This document shows, piece after piece, positions 60,533 to 64,000 of a stretch of 64,000 nt of DNA. The translations under genes and the position numbers were made by a program. The first letter of the stretch is position 1, and every line of letters starts with the position of its first letter. Under the pieces are notes generated by a model. That model made no database searches, was not told the DNA's origin, and saw nothing but the letters and a program-made list of their open reading frames with translations. The DNA lies in NCBI RefSeq assembly GCF_030384665.1, contig NC_083673.1, positions 2,923,501-2,987,500 on the forward strand. Direction: 5' to 3'. The stretch comes from Lodderomyces elongisporus (taxonomy: Eukaryota > Ascomycota > Pichiomycetes > Serinales > Debaryomycetaceae).

Positions 60533-61756
60533 ATGAAGCTTTTCCACAAGAGTTGCGAGTTTACAACCTTTCTACTTGCATATTCTGGAAGCCAACTCAT
60601 AAAGCCTTATCAAAATCCAAATAACAAACATTGGCACATAATTTTGACTTTGAAAAAAGTTGTACTATGGCTAGCATTTGTCAATCTTATAAATTTTAGA
60701 TGGCTAACAGTTAAGTTGCAATTTGGAGATGTTGACATTGTTCAAATATTAGCACCAAAGGAGGACAGGACGGATCCATTACAAAACTCATTGCACATAA
60801 ATTCACCAAAAAACGACACATCTGTAATTGACTCTACTTTGCAAGAGATTCTCACAGATATATACCAAAGAAATGAAAAGGCTCACTTCCAACAAAAAGA
60901 CGAGACAGGCATAACTGTAAAGCCGATTGTTGAACTTTTCACGGGAAAGATATCCCTCAGTTTGGAAGAAGTTTTCCATTATGAAAGCACCAAAAGACTC
61001 AAAAACAACACATTCGAAAGACACGTCACACCTGCTAGAGTATCTACTAATACCATTTCACAGAATTTGCCAAACAGATTCCCTTGGGGTTATTCTAAAG
61101 ATAACAAAGAAATTACACAAAACTTTTTAAGTATAGTCTATGCAAAGTTGTACCCACAAACAGTTAACGCTCAATATGCTTTGGAGCAGATAACACGCTC
61201 CTACCTGTACTTAGTTGCAGCGAGATTTGGGATATTTTTCCTTTCCTTGCTAACTGTGATACTTACTGCTGGAATTTTCTGCTTTCCAAAGCTGCCTATG
61301 TGGCATTATATAGTTCTTGGGTCTTTATTCACTGTGAATTTAATCAATTTGGCACTTAGTGTAGTGATCATCATTACGAGAGAGCAGCTAATGAAAGTTA
61401 TTGATTACCAATCGTTTTTGCTTCTGCTCGAAGTAATGTCCATTTTGGGATTCAATATTGTTTTTTATGTCTTGCATATAGTGTTGTTACAAAACAGGGT
61501 GACTTCCATTTCAGAGCTGTCTTCTGTGTATTCAGAGGGCGAAGTGGAAAATCTGGGCCATTCCAACAAAAATGACGTTTCTTCTTCACTTCATGACCTT
61601 AATGAGCTCAACACCACTAAGAAATTAATCCTCGATGAAAAGGATATATCTCCTACCACTCCCATTATCGACTACGTTTTGAACAGAGAGGAGAGGAGAT
61701 GCGTTACTGAACCCATCGTGGACATTAGTGAAAAACCTTTCATGAACGGTAAATGA
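60533..61756 (+). CDS. Unrecognised membrane protein, about four spans
   Basis: I do not recognise this 407-residue protein. Hydrophobic segments lie at about residues 36-55 (IILTLKKVVLWLAFVNLINF), 222-249 (YLVAARFGIFFLSLLTVILTAG), 254-278 (WHYIVLGSLFTVNLINLALS) and 288-315 (FLLLLEVMSILGFNIVFYVLHIVL). The stretch between the first and second span is hydrophilic and contains many Thr/Asn. The C-terminal ~90 residues are Ser/Asp/Glu-rich and probably cytosolic. No signal peptide is evident. It has a clean ATG (60533) and stop, and it lies between RNA14 and MTF1. It may be a lineage-specific protein of the endomembrane system, which is inference only. Confidence 0.7.
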   Translation: MKLFHKSCEFTTFLLAYSGSQLIKPYQNPNNKHWHIILTLKKVVLWLAFVNLINFRWLTVKLQFGDVDIVQILAPKEDRTDPLQNSLHINSPKNDTSVIDSTLQEILTDIYQRNEKAHFQQKDETGITVKPIVELFTGKISLSLEEVFHYESTKRLKNNTFERHVTPARVSTNTISQNLPNRFPWGYSKDNKEITQNFLSIVYAKLYPQTVNAQYALEQITRSYLYLVAARFGIFFLSLLTVILTAGIFCFPKLPMWHYIVLGSLFTVNLINLALSVVIIITREQLMKVIDYQSFLLLLEVMSILGFNIVFYVLHIVLLQNRVTSISELSSVYSEGEVENLGHSNKNDVSSSLHDLNELNTTKKLILDEKDISPTTPIIDYVLNREERRCVTEPIVDISEKPFMNGK

Positions 61757-62032
61757 GACTTCTAATTATTTACAAAAAGGTCTATGTAGAATGAAAAAAG
61801 AAAAAAAGAAAAAAAGAAAAAAAGAAAAAGGCAAACTACATATTAGCTACATATTTCGCTTAAACTTTTAATCTCAACTTTAACGATTTTGAACTTACTT
61901 TTGGTCTTCTTTATATCTCGTCATCCCTAAAACCCTCAAACCATCTATCTGTCGTTCATTTGTTGCTTTTATTTTTTTATTATTTCTTTCTCTCTTTCTT
62001 ACTTTTTTTGTTTTATTTTCCACTTTGCCCCA

Positions 62033-63094
62033 TCAAAAACCATCAATATCCTCTTCGATATCTATGGTATCTTCTATTGGTGGCTTGAATGGCCATTTCT
62101 CGTAAGCAGCGCTTATTTCAAGCACATCTTCTGCAGTGAGATGGAATCCTCCCTTGTCTAAAATCTCAGCAGGTATCAATTTCTCCAAGTACTCTCCTCC
62201 TGGACCAAACCTTGGCAAACTATCTCTTATTGGATGACTATTGTGGAACATCTGCGAGAGTAAATGCATAATATTTGAAATTTGGTTCGAAGTATACTTT
62301 CCCGTACTCATTTCAATCACAGCAATATCCTTGTCTCTTAATGTCTCGGACTTGCTAATAACAACGGGTTGGTCCTTTACCAAAGTTCTTGGATCGTAGC
62401 CCTCTCCAGTTTGAAAATCCGATTGTTCTATGCCCACCAAATTCATCTCCGTGTACAATTCCCTAATCAAAGAAGACCGTTTTCTTTTCTTGTTCCCAGG
62501 CATTGCAGTGAATTTTTGTGCACTTTCTGGGAGGCAAAAGACAACCAATCTTACTTTACCGTATTGTGCGAGCCAGTTTCTATTTCCACAACAATGCATC
62601 CATTGTGCAATGATCGACTCTTCGCCACGGCCAGTCCAGTTTGCCACAACCAACAATTCATCGTGCATTTTGTCGTAGGACTTAACAGTTGTGGGTGGTA
62701 TCACATCATTTCTGTATATATTTGCGTATGTACTCCAAAAGTATGGATTCAAGTTTGACATTTTGAAATTCTCGGCATTTCCAGTCGTATCCTTCAAGTG
62801 GGCTAGTCGGTTTTCCCAATAGGTGGTTAAATCTTTTCTGGGTTCAAAAATTACATGGTTCCGTGGCTTCAACTCGTAGTTCAACATGGTGGAGAACTGA
62901 CCATATCCTGGATATATATCCAATATGTCGAGCTTCGATGAGTTGTATTTATCTCGAAGATCAAGTCTGTCTATAATTCGCTGACAAGCTTCGGGACTCT
63001 TAATGTGTATACCACCATATGCATACCGAGGAGTAGCTTCTGCAAAAGATTTCAAAGCCGGGTTCAAAGACCTCAATGCTACTGACAGCGCCAT
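62033..63094 (-). CDS. MTF1: MTF1, mitochondrial RNA polymerase specificity factor
   Basis: A 353-residue homologue of yeast Mtf1, which opens mitochondrial promoters for Rpo41. The fold is that of rRNA adenine dimethyltransferases: KLDILDIYPGYGQFSTMLNYELKPRNHVIFEPRKDLTTYW corresponds to the SAM-pocket strand, although Mtf1 does not methylate. Downstream lie NPYFWSTYANIYRNDVIPP, LLVVANWTGRGEESIIAQWMHC and VRLVVFCLPESAQKF. I chose the ATG at 63094 (MALSVALRSLNPALK), because the upstream extension has no ATG. The length agrees with the ~341-residue yeast protein. The C-terminal tail is acidic, as in Mtf1. The N-terminus is basic and Ser/Leu-rich. Confidence 0.9.
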   Translation of the reverse strand: MALSVALRSLNPALKSFAEATPRYAYGGIHIKSPEACQRIIDRLDLRDKYNSSKLDILDIYPGYGQFSTMLNYELKPRNHVIFEPRKDLTTYWENRLAHLKDTTGNAENFKMSNLNPYFWSTYANIYRNDVIPPTTVKSYDKMHDELLVVANWTGRGEESIIAQWMHCCGNRNWLAQYGKVRLVVFCLPESAQKFTAMPGNKKRKRSSLIRELYTEMNLVGIEQSDFQTGEGYDPRTLVKDQPVVISKSETLRDKDIAVIEMSTGKYTSNQISNIMHLLSQMFHNSHPIRDSLPRFGPGGEYLEKLIPAEILDKGGFHLTAEDVLEISAAYEKWPFKPPIEDTIDIEEDIDGF

Positions 63095-63650
63095 TATTTT
63101 TTTTTCCTGTTTAGTGGGTTGTATGGTCTTGCCCAATGAAGCTTGATAATGTAAAACGATGTTTTTATTTCCCGACGATGGCACGCGCAATGCTTTTCAA
63201 AATTGTGTGTGTGCTTGTTTGTATGTGTGTAAGTTTCATTTCTTTTCCTTTCTTTTCTTCTCTTTTATTTTTAATTTTTTTTTTTTTTACTCTTTTATTT
63301 TTTTTGTTTGGTCTTTGAAAGATGAAAAATGAAAATGGTAAAGAAAAAGGAAAAGGAAAAGGAAAAGGAAAAGGAAAAGGAACGGGAAGAAGAATATGGC
63401 AAGCCTCACGAAGAAAGGCGCCGTTGAGAGAGAGAGAGAGGCAAAGAGACAAAGAGACAAAGAGGCAAAATAGTAATTGTGTACCTATATAGATAAGCAT
63501 ATTTGGTTGTTCCACACAGGTAACGAATACATACTTTTGTTTCTGTTCTATTTTCTGGGTCTTTCTTCTTCTTTTTCTTTTCTTTTCTGCTTTTTTTTTT
63601 ATTCTATGATTTGAACTCTTTATAAACTTGGCTCTTTCAGATAATAAGCA
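63095..63650. promoter_or_regulatory. Divergent promoter between MTF1 and the UPF0664-type gene
   Basis: 556 bp between two divergent starts. T-runs at 63269-63288, a (GGAAAA)n repeat at 63347-63380 and a (GA)n run at 63427-63441. No specific site is claimed. Confidence 0.5.
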
Positions 63651-64000
63651 ATGTCTATCAATGGAGTTATTTTAAAGAAAGATTTTCACAAGTATCTTGG
63701 AACAAACGAGCTTCCGTTTGTTGTGAGCAGTGACGGGTTGGAGGAACTCAAATTCAAAACCAGATCAGCAAGACAATCGCTTTCGATTAGTACGCAAAAA
63801 GATGTTAAAGAGGGAAGAATAAATATTAATGCATCTGATGGATATGTTTATTTAACAACAAAGCGGCTCGTATTTATCACAGCTACACAGGGTGACCTTG
63901 AATCGTTTGTGATTGATTTGAACCTTGCCCCCATACTACAATTGACGCATAAACTTCAGGCTCCATGGTTTGGTGCAAATTATTGGCAATTTTTATTTTT
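63651..64000 (+). CDS. WBP2/UPF0664-type protein (5' part only)
   Basis: Open from the ATG at 63651 to the window end, about 116 residues. It reads MSINGVILKKDFHKYLGTNE, then SDGYVYLTTKRLVFITAT, LAPILQLTHKL and QAPWFGANYWQFLF. The strand YVYLTTKRLVFI and the APWFGANYW block match the GRAM-like fold of WW-domain-binding protein 2 and fungal UPF0664 proteins. No biochemical role is established for the fungal family. It is cut off by the window end. Confidence 0.75.
   Translation, partial: MSINGVILKKDFHKYLGTNELPFVVSSDGLEELKFKTRSARQSLSISTQKDVKEGRININASDGYVYLTTKRLVFITATQGDLESFVIDLNLAPILQLTHKLQAPWFGANYWQFLF

Noticed and set aside
63095..63190. N-terminal extension of MTF1
   Set aside because: It starts at a TTG; the ATG at 63094 gives the expected family length.

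Overview
This window is nuclear DNA from an ascomycete yeast, most likely a CTG-clade species close to Lodderomyces elongisporus or the Candida parapsilosis group. The basis is AT-rich intergenic DNA, almost intronless genes, a single intron with GTATGT/TACTAAC signals, and proteins that read as Saccharomycotina orthologues with long Q/E/H/N low-complexity inserts. CTG codons are uncommon. At least one, in RNA14, sits where I recall a hydroxy amino acid in the budding-yeast protein, which fits CTG being read as Ser. The species name is inference. Products are named by recognising family motifs, not by a search.

Layout. 0-6 kb: 3' end of RRP7 (+), ABZ2 (+), SER2 (-), a PDR16/17-type Sec14 protein (-) and TDA2 (+). 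6-11 kb: two same-strand aldehyde dehydrogenase genes, cytosolic then mitochondrial, carrying long identical tracts that suggest gene conversion. 11-14 kb: 3.4 kb without a convincing gene. 14-27 kb: RRN7, DLD1, OXP1, TSR3 and RNR2, all (-). 29-31 kb: CAF120/SKG3 (-), followed by 4.6 kb of gene-free DNA. 36-42 kb: NTA1 (-), 3.7 kb of gene-free DNA, and an unrecognised N/H-rich protein with a basic tail (+). 42-48 kb: ZRC1 and ZRT3, which load and unload vacuolar zinc, flanking an EDC1/PNRC-type decapping activator. 49-53 kb: PSG1-like gene and SAM37. 53.25-56.78 kb: a recently inserted LTR retroelement. 57-64 kb: RNA14 with its intron, an unrecognised membrane protein, MTF1 (-), and the 5' end of a WBP2/UPF0664-type gene.

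The main mobile feature is a 3.5-kb LTR element on the minus strand. It has two 454-bp LTRs that look identical, a 5-bp target duplication (ACCCC), a TGG-starting primer-binding site and a polypurine tract. Its interior is only 2.6 kb, keeps a scrap of integrase-like sequence, lacks a reverse transcriptase I can see, and carries about five tandem copies of a ~104-bp unit. It therefore looks like a young non-autonomous element mobilised in trans. It lies in the divergent promoter between SAM37 and RNA14, so the 3' LTR is now the upstream region of SAM37.

Functionally the genes are mostly housekeeping: ribosome biogenesis (RRP7, RRN7, TSR3), mitochondria and acetate/lactate metabolism (two ALD genes, DLD1, SAM37, MTF1), folate/serine/glutathione metabolism (ABZ2, SER2, OXP1), mRNA ends (RNA14, EDC1-like, CAF120/SKG3), and zinc homeostasis. 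Several promoters are unusually long and carry G-runs, pyrimidine tracts and short tandem repeats.
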